Part shown: piece after piece, positions 1 to 8,043 of the stretch
Layout: each line of letters opens with the position of its first letter
Numbering within the stretch: position 1 is the first letter of the stretch
Source of the DNA: JAHCIE01 sp034431435
GTDB taxonomy: Bacteria; Chloroflexota; Anaerolineae; Epilineales; JAHCIE01
DNA length: 8,043 bases
Assembly (NCBI GenBank): GCA_034431435.1
Contig: DAOUDG010000091.1
Location: forward strand, 1 to 8,043
Direction: 5' to 3'
The notes under the pieces: generated by a model
What the model was told of the DNA's origin: nothing
The model's database searches: none
The model's input: the letters and a program-made list of their open reading frames with translations, nothing else
Program-made: the position numbers and the translations under genes

Positions 1-2766
<2,766 letters not shown>

Positions 2767-2784
2767 TCCCGGATAGCGCTGGTC

Positions 2785-3594
2785 GTGGAGAACACGCACT
2801 TGACCCATCAAGCCGCGCCCTTCGGGCAGCCGTGCCCTCCACGATCGGTAGAGCGCGCCACCCTGGGCGGCGAGGTGCTGTGGCTCGTCTCGGCAGCCGC
2901 CGACGACCCGGCCCTCGCCGCCGGGGTTGCGCCCGGCAGCCTCCTCGCCGCCGACGAGGCAGCGAGGCTGGCTACCCTCAAGATAGCCAAGCGGCGGCGC
3001 GACTGGCTCCTGGGCCGCGCCACGGCCAAAGCCCTGCTCCAGGCCTGGCTGGCTCAAGAGATAGTTGCGCCGTCCGCCGCGAACCTTATCATTCACTCTG
3101 AAACGACCGGCGTCCCGACGCCCTGGCTGGCCGACAGCCGAGGCCGCGCGCCCCTGCCCGTCAGCCTGTCCATCAGCCACTGTGATGGCCACGCCCTGTG
3201 CGCCCTCATCGACCGGCGCGGCGCGGCGACGGCCGTCAGCCTCGGCGCGGACATGGAGAAGGTCGAGCCACGCGCGGGGAGCTTCGTCGCCGACTACTTC
3301 ACCCCCGGCGAGGTGGCGCAGGTCCAGCGGGCGACGGACGCCGACCACGACGCCGTGGTGACAGCGGTGTGGAGCGCGAAAGAGGCTGTTCTGAAGGCCG
3401 TGCAACTCGGCCTCAGCGTTGACACCCGCGCCGTCGATATCGACCTCGGCGGACGCCCGCCCAGCCACGACTGGCAGCCGCTCCGCATTGGCTGGGATGC
3501 GCGCCTGGCCCAATCGCCCGATGCCGCCTTGACGGGCCTATGGCGGCAATGGGGGCCTTACATACTGACGCTGGCCCGTCTGGACCAACCCTGA
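2785..3594 (+). CDS. Sfp-type 4'-phosphopantetheinyl transferase
   Basis: This 269-residue protein should transfer the phosphopantetheine arm from CoA to a carrier-protein hydroxyl, turning the synthase ACP into its holo form. Visible motifs in order are KRRRDW at 69-74 followed by GR at 77-78 (the N-terminal CoA-binding signature), SISH at 129-132, GADME at 154-158 (D156 and E158 as Mg ligands) and WSAKEAVLK at 196-204 (E200 as third acid, K204). All key Sfp-family residues are present and the length suits a two-lobed Sfp-type enzyme rather than AcpS. It lies 18 bases after the synthase, so its partner is most likely that ACP, as PfaE serves PUFA synthases or the fused domain serves enediyne PKS. 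The start is uncertain: GTG 2785 has only a weak upstream site (GGA at 2771), whereas the in-frame TTG at 2800 follows GGAG (2787-2790) by nine bases. Using the TTG would shorten the protein by five residues without touching a motif. Confidence 0.92.
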   Translation: MENTHLTHQAAPFGQPCPPRSVERATLGGEVLWLVSAAADDPALAAGVAPGSLLAADEAARLATLKIAKRRRDWLLGRATAKALLQAWLAQEIVAPSAANLIIHSETTGVPTPWLADSRGRAPLPVSLSISHCDGHALCALIDRRGAATAVSLGADMEKVEPRAGSFVADYFTPGEVAQVQRATDADHDAVVTAVWSAKEAVLKAVQLGLSVDTRAVDIDLGGRPPSHDWQPLRIGWDARLAQSPDAALTGLWRQWGPYILTLARLDQP

Positions 3595-3608
3595 CCCGTT
3601 CTGCGACC

Positions 3609-3639
3609 TGCGCGTCACGGCAAGCCGCCGTCATGCGCA
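3609..3639 (+). other. Stem-loop in the PPTase-carboxylase intergenic gap
   Basis: Bases 3609-3621 pair with 3627-3639 around a 5-base loop (AAGCC, 3622-3626). Of 13 positions, 11 are Watson-Crick, one is G-U (3614/3634) and one is a C-C mismatch (3616/3632). No T run follows, so it does not look like an intrinsic terminator. It sits between the PPTase stop and the strong Shine-Dalgarno site of the carboxyltransferase. It could be an mRNA processing or stabilising structure that sets carboxylase expression apart from the synthase. In GC-rich DNA chance pairing is possible. Confidence 0.5.
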
Positions 3640-3660
3640 AGCCCCAGGACGGCTCATCTC

Positions 3661-3672
3661 AGGAGGAAGACA
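3661..3672 (+). promoter_or_regulatory. Strong Shine-Dalgarno site fixing the GTG start at 3673
   Basis: AGGAGG at 3661-3666 is a full consensus ribosome binding site, six bases before GTG 3673. It is the best site in the window and settles the start of the carboxyltransferase. It suggests the carboxylase genes are translated independently of, and possibly more strongly than, the upstream PPTase. Confidence 0.85.
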
Positions 3673-5208
3673 GTGGAAAGCTACATCAACAAGCTGCGTG
3701 AGCGGCGCGCCATTGCCGCCGGCACCCAGAAGGACACCGAGACGCAGCACAAGAAGGGCCGCCTCACCGCCCGCGAGCGTGTCGAGTTGCTCTTCGACCC
3801 CGGCACTTTCAACGAAATCGACACGCTCGTGACACCGCGCTACGAGCAATACATGGGCGGCAAAAGCTCGCGCTACGGCGACGGGTGCATTACCGGCTTC
3901 GGCCTCATCAACGGCCGCCAGGCCTTTGTCGGCGCGCAGGACGCCATGGTCATGGGTGGCTCGCTCGGCGAGATGCACGCCAACAAGATCGTCAAGGCGA
4001 TGCGCATGGCGCTGGCCTATGGGGCGCCTTTCATTGCCCTCAACGACTCTGGCGGCGCGCGCATCCAGGAAGGCGTGGATAGCCTGGGTGGCTACGCTCG
4101 CATCTTCGACGCCAACTGCGAGTCGTCGGGCGTCATTCCTCAGATCGCTGTCATCATGGGACCGTGCGCGGGGGGCGCTGTCTACTCTCCCGCCCTAACC
4201 GACTTCGTATTCATGACCGAGAACAGCTATATGTTCATCACCGGCCCCGACGTGGTGCGCGCCGTCATGCAGGAAGACGTGAGCCAGGAGCAGCTTGGCG
4301 GCGGCCTCGTCCACAGCCGCGAGAGTGGCGTCAGCCACTTCCTCGCCAAGGACGACCGCGAGTGCCTGGCCATGGTGCGTGAGTTGCTCAGCTACCTGCC
4401 CAACAACAACCTGGACGAGCCGCCCTACGTGACGCCGCAAGACGACCCGGAGCGCCGCTGCCCCGAACTGGAGACCATCGTCCCCACCGACTCGCGCAAG
4501 CCCTACGATGTGCGTCAGGTCATCGCCAGCGTCGTCGACGATGGCCGCTTCCTGGAAGTGCACCAACTGTGGGCGGAGAACATGGTCGTCGGCTACGCGC
4601 GCCTCAACGGCCACGTCATCGGCATCGTCGCCAACCAGCCCATGTACCTGGCGGGCTGCATCGACATCAAGGCCTCCATCAAGGCCGCCCACTTCATCCG
4701 CACCTGCGACGCCTACAACATCCCCATCGTCACCCTGCAGGACGTGCCCGGCTTCCTGCCCGGCACCGACCAGGAGTACGGCGGCATCATCCGTAACGGC
4801 GCGCGCATGATCTACGCCTATTCCGAGGCCGTCGTGCCCAAGCTGATGGTCATCCTGCGCAAGAGCTACGGCGGCGCGTACTGCGTCATGAGCAGCAAGG
4901 GCCTGCGCGGCGACCTGCTGTACGCCTGGCCTAACGCGGAGATCGCCGTCATGGGCGCGGAGGGTGCGGTCAACATCCTGTTCCGCAACGACGTGAAGGC
5001 CGCCGCCGACCCGGCCGCCCGGCGCAAGGAACTGGTGGACGACTACGAGGAGAAGTTCAACAACCCCTACGTCGCTGCCTCGCGCGGCCTCATCGACGAT
5101 GTGATCGAGCCGAAGGACACGCGGCGCGTGCTCATTCGTGCCCTGGAAGTCACCCTGTCCAAGCGCGACCGCCACGTTCCCAAGAAGCACGGCCTCTCGC
5201 CGGCGTAG
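3673..5208 (+). CDS. Acyl-CoA carboxylase, carboxyltransferase (beta) subunit
   Basis: This 511-residue protein transfers the carboxyl group from carboxybiotin to acetyl-CoA, propionyl-CoA or a related acyl-CoA. It has the full single-chain PccB/AccB-type fold with both crotonase halves. The N-terminal half carries the KGRLTARERVELL opening near residues 28-40, the GGSLGEMHA segment, SGGARIQEG at 126-134 and CAGGAVYSP from 165 (oxyanion glycines 167-168). The C-terminal half carries DVPGFLPGTDQEYGG, GGAY at 400-403 and AWPNAEIAVMGAEGAV. Length is normal for the family. The residue after GGAY, C404, falls at the position known to influence acetyl/propionyl preference (Asp in propionyl-type enzymes, Ile in acetyl-type), so the substrate is not predictable from it. 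The motif does not match methylcrotonyl-CoA carboxylase. Next to a PKS, the likely role is supply of malonyl-CoA or methylmalonyl-CoA extender; housekeeping lipid synthesis or propionate use remain possible. Confidence 0.93.
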   Translation: MESYINKLRERRAIAAGTQKDTETQHKKGRLTARERVELLFDPGTFNEIDTLVTPRYEQYMGGKSSRYGDGCITGFGLINGRQAFVGAQDAMVMGGSLGEMHANKIVKAMRMALAYGAPFIALNDSGGARIQEGVDSLGGYARIFDANCESSGVIPQIAVIMGPCAGGAVYSPALTDFVFMTENSYMFITGPDVVRAVMQEDVSQEQLGGGLVHSRESGVSHFLAKDDRECLAMVRELLSYLPNNNLDEPPYVTPQDDPERRCPELETIVPTDSRKPYDVRQVIASVVDDGRFLEVHQLWAENMVVGYARLNGHVIGIVANQPMYLAGCIDIKASIKAAHFIRTCDAYNIPIVTLQDVPGFLPGTDQEYGGIIRNGARMIYAYSEAVVPKLMVILRKSYGGAYCVMSSKGLRGDLLYAWPNAEIAVMGAEGAVNILFRNDVKAAADPAARRKELVDDYEEKFNNPYVAASRGLIDDVIEPKDTRRVLIRALEVTLSKRDRHVPKKHGLSPA

Positions 5209-5216
5209 GAGCAGCC
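5207..5216 (+). promoter_or_regulatory. Ribosome site overlapping the upstream stop codon (TAGGAG junction)
   Basis: The TAG stop of the carboxyltransferase (5206-5208) forms the start of AGGAG (5207-5211), five bases before ATG 5217. Terminating ribosomes sit on the next ribosome site, which suggests coupled translation and balanced subunit output. The arrangement also decides the start of the biotin carboxylase. Confidence 0.8.
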
Positions 5217-6698
5217 ATGTTCAGCAAGATTCTCATCGCCAACCGTGGCGAGATTGCCGTGCGAATCAGCCGCACCGTGCGCGACATGGGCATCATCAGC
5301 GTGGCCGTGTTCGAGCCAGCCGACCGCGAGTCGCTCCACGTCCGGCTGGCCGACGAGGCCGTGATGCTCACCAGCCCCCAGGGCTACCTCGACCCCGACG
5401 CTATTCTGGCCGCCGCGAAGGCTACCGGCGCCGAGGCCATCCACCCCGGCTACGGCTTCCTGGCCGAGCACGTCGACTTCATCGAACGCTGCCAGGCCGA
5501 GGGTATCGTCTTCATCGGCCCACCCGCCCACGTCGTCAGCACTGTGAGCAGCAAGGTCGATAGCCTGCTCGCCGCCTCGGCGGCAGGTGTGCCCACCGCA
5601 CCCCACTCACCGCGCGGCTACGCCAGGGACGAGGTGGATGCCATCCGCGCTGCGGCCGCTGATTTGGGCTACCCGCTGCTTGTGAAGTCTTGCATCGGGG
5701 GCCGCGGGCGCGGCGCGCGCGTCGCGCTCCAGCCGGAGCAGCTAGACCGCGCCATCCAGCGCGCCCAGACCGAAAGCCAGCGTATCTATGGCGACAGCCA
5801 CATCTACCTGGAACGCACCTTCCTACCCGGCCACCAGCTAGAAGTCCAGATTCTTGCTGATAGCCAGGGGAACATCGTCCACCTCGGCGAGCGCGAGGGT
5901 TCCATCCAGCGCGGCAACCAGAAGCTATTCGAAGAGTCGCCCGCTCCCTCCCTATCTCCGGCCCGGCGCGAAGCGCTGTGGGCGCAGGCCGTCGAGCTGG
6001 CGCGCCAGTTCAAGATCGTCGGCGCGGCGACCGTCGAGTTCCTCGCCGACATGGACGGCGCGACCTACTTCACCGAAATCAAGCCGCGCATCCAGGTCGA
6101 GCACCTGGTGACCGAGATGGTCAGCCGCCGCGACATCGTTCAGGAGCAGATTCGCATCGCCGCCGGTGAACCGCTGGGCTACGACCAGGCTGACATCGCG
6201 CTGCGTGGCTGGGCCATCGCCTGTCGCATCCACGCTGAAGACCCGTGGAACCACTACCTCCCCAGCGCGGGACGCCTCACCGAGTTCCGCCAGCCGGGCG
6301 GACCGTGCGTCCGCGTGGACACATTCGTCACGGCCGGCAGCGAGGTATCCGCCAACTACGACCCCATCCTGGCGAAGCTGTCGGTATGGGCCGGCGACCG
6401 AGACACGGCAATGCGCCGCATCGACCGCGCCGTCCGCGAGTTTCACGTGACGGGTATCGAGACGAACTTGCCGCTGCTGCGCCAGATCACGCGGCATCCC
6501 GATGTCGTGCGCGGCGTCTACGCCATGTCGCCGTCACAGCGTATCGAGATGGAGCCGCTGACCGACGAGCGCATCCGGCACGATCTGGCGGTCCTGGCAG
6601 CCATCGCCTACGCGAGCCGCAGCCTGACGACACGCCCCGTGACACCTAAGCATGCCGCCTCCGGCTGGCATCGCGAGAGTCGGCGCGTGCCGAGCTAG
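5217..6698 (+). CDS. Biotin carboxylase subunit of acyl-CoA carboxylase, with divergent active-site positions
   Basis: This 493-residue ATP-grasp enzyme should carboxylate biotin on the carrier subunit using ATP and bicarbonate. Domain order is normal: N-terminal KILIANRGEIAVRI (residues 4-17) and HPGYGFLAE; the ATP-grasp lid with K157 and a Gly-rich loop at 161-168; VEFL and the acidic/arginine site with E287, R291, Q293, V294 and E295; CRIHAEDP; and the C-terminal biotin carboxylase domain. It is a free-standing subunit, longer than E. coli AccC (449) by a C-terminal tail (from about 450). Residues equivalent to E. coli K116, K159, Q233, K238, E276, E288, R292, E296 and R338 are kept. Changed positions are the loop GGRGRGAR where GGGGRGMR is usual (R163, A167), Q207 for H209, G228 for C230, G233 for R235, N234 for H236 and K289 for N290. 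The frame is intact and the neighbours are complete, so I read it as a functional but divergent enzyme, not a pseudogene. Confidence 0.9.
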   Translation: MFSKILIANRGEIAVRISRTVRDMGIISVAVFEPADRESLHVRLADEAVMLTSPQGYLDPDAILAAAKATGAEAIHPGYGFLAEHVDFIERCQAEGIVFIGPPAHVVSTVSSKVDSLLAASAAGVPTAPHSPRGYARDEVDAIRAAAADLGYPLLVKSCIGGRGRGARVALQPEQLDRAIQRAQTESQRIYGDSHIYLERTFLPGHQLEVQILADSQGNIVHLGEREGSIQRGNQKLFEESPAPSLSPARREALWAQAVELARQFKIVGAATVEFLADMDGATYFTEIKPRIQVEHLVTEMVSRRDIVQEQIRIAAGEPLGYDQADIALRGWAIACRIHAEDPWNHYLPSAGRLTEFRQPGGPCVRVDTFVTAGSEVSANYDPILAKLSVWAGDRDTAMRRIDRAVREFHVTGIETNLPLLRQITRHPDVVRGVYAMSPSQRIEMEPLTDERIRHDLAVLAAIAYASRSLTTRPVTPKHAASGWHRESRRVPS

Positions 6699-6709
6699 GA
6701 GAGACAAGC
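6697..6709 (+). promoter_or_regulatory. Second TAGGAG junction, ribosome site of the biotin carrier gene
   Basis: The TAG stop of the biotin carboxylase (6696-6698) runs into AGGAGAG (6697-6703), upstream of ATG 6710. This is the same design as the preceding gene junction and again implies coupled translation. Confidence 0.75.
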
Positions 6710-7195
6710 ATGGGCAAGTTTAACGTGACTGTGGACGGTGAGAGCTTTGAGATCGAGGTCAAGCCCCTATTCGGTTCCGACCACCGCTTCAGCGTCACGG
6801 TCGACGGCGAGCATGTGCCGGTCGTCATGGGTAACCTGGAAGCGGGCGATGCCTGGGCGACGGTCGGCGGCCGCCCCTACGAGTATATCGTCGACCGCGA
6901 CCTGCGCTGGATCAAAGGCCGCACCGGCCGCCACAACCTGGAGATTCAAGACCAGGGAGCCAGCGGGCCGCGGCCCGTCAGTGGCGACGGGCGCGTGAAG
7001 GCCCCAGTACCCGGCATCATCAACCGCGTGCTGGTACAGGTGGGCGATCACGTGGAGGCCGGTCAGCCGGTCATCGTCCTCGAAGCCATGAAGATGGAGA
7101 ATGAGGTGCGCGCCCTGCGCGCGGGCGTCGTGCAGCAAATCATCGACGCGGGGCAGGTGGTGACACTGCATCAGGTTCTGGCCGACATCGGCTGA
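6710..7195 (+). CDS. Biotin carboxyl carrier protein subunit of acyl-CoA carboxylase
   Basis: This 161-residue protein carries the biotin that shuttles carboxyl groups between the biotin carboxylase and the carboxyltransferase. The C-terminal domain (about 95-161) is a typical biotinyl domain. It opens with VKAPVPGI (96-103) and carries EAMKMENE with biotinylated K128, 33 residues from the C-terminus, the usual distance. The first 85-90 residues look beta-rich and contain an internal echo, FNVTVDGE at 4-11 and FSVTVDGE at 27-34, joined to the biotinyl domain by a short Gly/Pro/Ser linker. By analogy with propionyl-CoA carboxylase this region may dock onto the biotin carboxylase, which would explain how separate subunits assemble; that is inference. 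It is the last gene of the operon; a hairpin follows 20 bases after the stop. No biotin protein ligase is seen in the window. Confidence 0.94.
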   Translation: MGKFNVTVDGESFEIEVKPLFGSDHRFSVTVDGEHVPVVMGNLEAGDAWATVGGRPYEYIVDRDLRWIKGRTGRHNLEIQDQGASGPRPVSGDGRVKAPVPGIINRVLVQVGDHVEAGQPVIVLEAMKMENEVRALRAGVVQQIIDAGQVVTLHQVLADIG

Positions 7196-7215
7196 CACCG
7201 CCGCCGAATACGATC

Positions 7216-7248
7216 CGGCTCTACAGGTCTGCATGACCTGTAGAGCCG
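7216..7248. terminator. Perfect 14-bp hairpin between convergent genes, probable (bidirectional) terminator
   Basis: Bases 7216-7229 pair perfectly with 7235-7248 around the loop TGCAT (7230-7234). On the plus strand it is followed by TTGTCTTCCTCC, a pyrimidine-rich but broken T tract, so it can end the carboxylase operon, whose last stop is at 7193-7195. On the minus strand the following sequence is poor in T. The hairpin contains the TAG stop of the convergent gene (7221-7223 on the minus strand) and its last nine codons or so. Confidence 0.8.
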
Positions 7249-8043
7249 TTGTCTTCCTCCATCGCATACGCCAGCGCCTCGCCCAGCGACATCGCCCGGC
7301 CCTCCGCCTGAAGGGCAGCCATCGCCTGCGCCGACAGGCTGGCCTGAAGCAGGGAGCGCATCGGTTGGTGCAACTCGCACTCGTTCGGTGGCTGGGGGTT
7401 GCCCATCTGCTCGCGCAGATGCTCGGCCGCCGCGTACAGTCGCACGGCCCGCTCCGGCTGCGACCTGGCCGCGGCCAGTTGGGCAAACCCCTCCAGGCCT
7501 GGGACCAGCCCCGGCGTATGCCGGATGAACCCCCGCAATTCGACGCTGTCCCGTAGATGGCGCTCCGCCTCATCCAGCCGCCCCAAGCGGACACACACAA
7601 AGCCGAGCCACGCCAACGCTGCACCGCGCATGATGGACCAGAAGAGTGGGAGAAGCGGCCGATGACTCAACTGGGACTGGCATTGCATGAAGTACTGATA
7701 GGCCGTCGCATAGTCGCCCCACTCCACGAACAGAACGCCCGACGTATAGCAAACGGCGCCTTCGGCGGCTTTGTCCCCGACGGATTGGGCCAGCTGTAAG
7801 CCCCGCAGCAGGTGCTGTTCTGCTGCAGCCTTGTCTCCGGCGTTCAATCGATTGCTTCCCAGCCAACCCAGGGCCATCGCCTCGCCCGAGGCGTAGCCAA
7901 TCTGGCGACTCAGGGCCAGGCTCTCCCCCAAGAACTCGTCAGATGCGGCCAGATCCCCCTGAAGCATCGCCATCCAGGCAGCGACATTCAGACTATCGAC
8001 CCGCGCCTCGCTTGCCTGCGGCGCCCCTTGGTCGTTCAGAGCC
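7221..8043 (-). CDS. TPR-repeat protein, C-terminal part; probably a large ATPase/TPR transcriptional regulator, 5' truncated by window
   Basis: The minus-strand frame is open to the window edge (the first full codon reads from 8042), so the ATG at 7973 is not the real start; 273 residues are visible. The sequence is a series of helical pairs of TPR type, with repeated patterns such as GDLAASDEFLGESLALSRQ, GDKAAAEQHLLRGLQLAQ, GDYATAYQYFMQC and GRLDEAERHLRDSVEL. A final helical segment follows (AVRLYAAAEHLREQMG) and then EGRAMSLGEALAYAMEE near the C-terminus. From memory, this ending is typical of the TPR tails of big signal-transduction ATPases (LuxR/MalT- or AfsR-like, or kinase/cyclase-linked) common in Chloroflexota. 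The N-terminal effector domain lies outside, so the regulator call is inference. It converges on the operon and may or may not control it. Confidence 0.75.
   Translation of the reverse strand, partial: ALNDQGAPQASEARVDSLNVAAWMAMLQGDLAASDEFLGESLALSRQIGYASGEAMALGWLGSNRLNAGDKAAAEQHLLRGLQLAQSVGDKAAEGAVCYTSGVLFVEWGDYATAYQYFMQCQSQLSHRPLLPLFWSIMRGAALAWLGFVCVRLGRLDEAERHLRDSVELRGFIRHTPGLVPGLEGFAQLAAARSQPERAVRLYAAAEHLREQMGNPQPPNECELHQPMRSLLQASLSAQAMAALQAEGRAMSLGEALAYAMEEDNGSTGHADL

Noticed and set aside
3609..3639. Intergenic stem-loop as an intrinsic terminator of the synthase-PPTase part
   Set aside because: No T-rich tract follows, and the next gene continues on the same strand after a strong ribosome site.
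4195..5190. Antisense open frame of about 331 codons opposite the carboxyltransferase
   Set aside because: Its sequence is dominated by Val, Asp, Gly, Ala and His, the reverse complement of conserved crotonase-fold coding sequence; not a gene.
5217..6698. Biotin carboxylase as a decaying pseudogene because of altered active-site residues
   Set aside because: The frame is intact and of normal length, core catalytic residues are kept, and both gene junctions are clean.
3673..7195. Methylcrotonyl-CoA carboxylase (leucine breakdown) as the identity of the cassette
   Set aside because: The carboxyltransferase has the GGAY-x-VM type motif of acetyl/propionyl enzymes, and no isovaleryl-CoA or HMG-CoA genes are near.
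6767..7624. Antisense frame of about 285 codons spanning the biotin carrier and the TPR gene
   Set aside because: It conflicts with both the biotinyl-domain gene and the in-frame TPR protein and crosses the terminator; its Arg/Trp/Cys-rich content is typical of a wrong frame.

Overview
The window is GC-rich (about two thirds G+C, judged by eye) bacterial DNA packed with genes. It holds the 3' part of a plus-strand biosynthetic operon of five genes, and the end of a convergent minus-strand gene at the right edge. The minus-strand gene is a TPR protein with a C-terminal signature I associate with large ATPase/TPR regulators of Chloroflexota. Together with the high GC and the loose multi-subunit carboxylase, this makes Chloroflexota (Anaerolineae-like) my best guess. 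That is an inference; I saw no rRNA or other taxonomic marker.

Layout: (1) 1-2766, the C-terminal part of a type I iterative polyketide/fatty-acid synthase. It shows an acyl carrier protein remnant, a Thr/Pro-rich linker built from heptanucleotide repeats, a two-part ketoreductase and a double-hotdog dehydratase. The gene is open through position 1, so its KS/AT part should lie upstream. (2) 2785-3594, a free-standing Sfp-type phosphopantetheinyl transferase. (3) 3595-3672, the only sizeable gap within the operon, containing a stem-loop and a strong Shine-Dalgarno site. (4) 3673-7195, a complete three-subunit acyl-CoA carboxylase: carboxyltransferase, biotin carboxylase and biotin carrier. 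Its genes are joined by two near-identical TAGGAG stop/ribosome-site junctions. (5) 7216-7248, a perfect 14-bp hairpin that probably ends the operon and also spans the stop codon of the convergent gene. (6) 7221-8043, the C-terminal part of the TPR protein.

The genes read as one pathway. The transferase loads phosphopantetheine on the synthase carrier domain(s), the carboxylase makes malonyl-CoA (or a related extender), and the synthase extends a chain iteratively, with ketoreduction and dehydration but no visible enoyl reductase or thioesterase. The order ACP-KR-DH then PPTase resembles enediyne PKS (where the PPTase is fused) and PUFA synthase PfaA (with a separate PfaE), so an unsaturated or polyene-type lipid is a reasonable guess. 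The product cannot be read from the window.

The main oddities are threonine at the carrier attachment position, heptamer repeats inside the coding frame, a biotin carboxylase with several altered active-site positions, cysteine at the carboxyltransferase substrate-selectivity position, and the two RNA hairpins. No tRNA, rRNA, mobile element or CRISPR array was seen.
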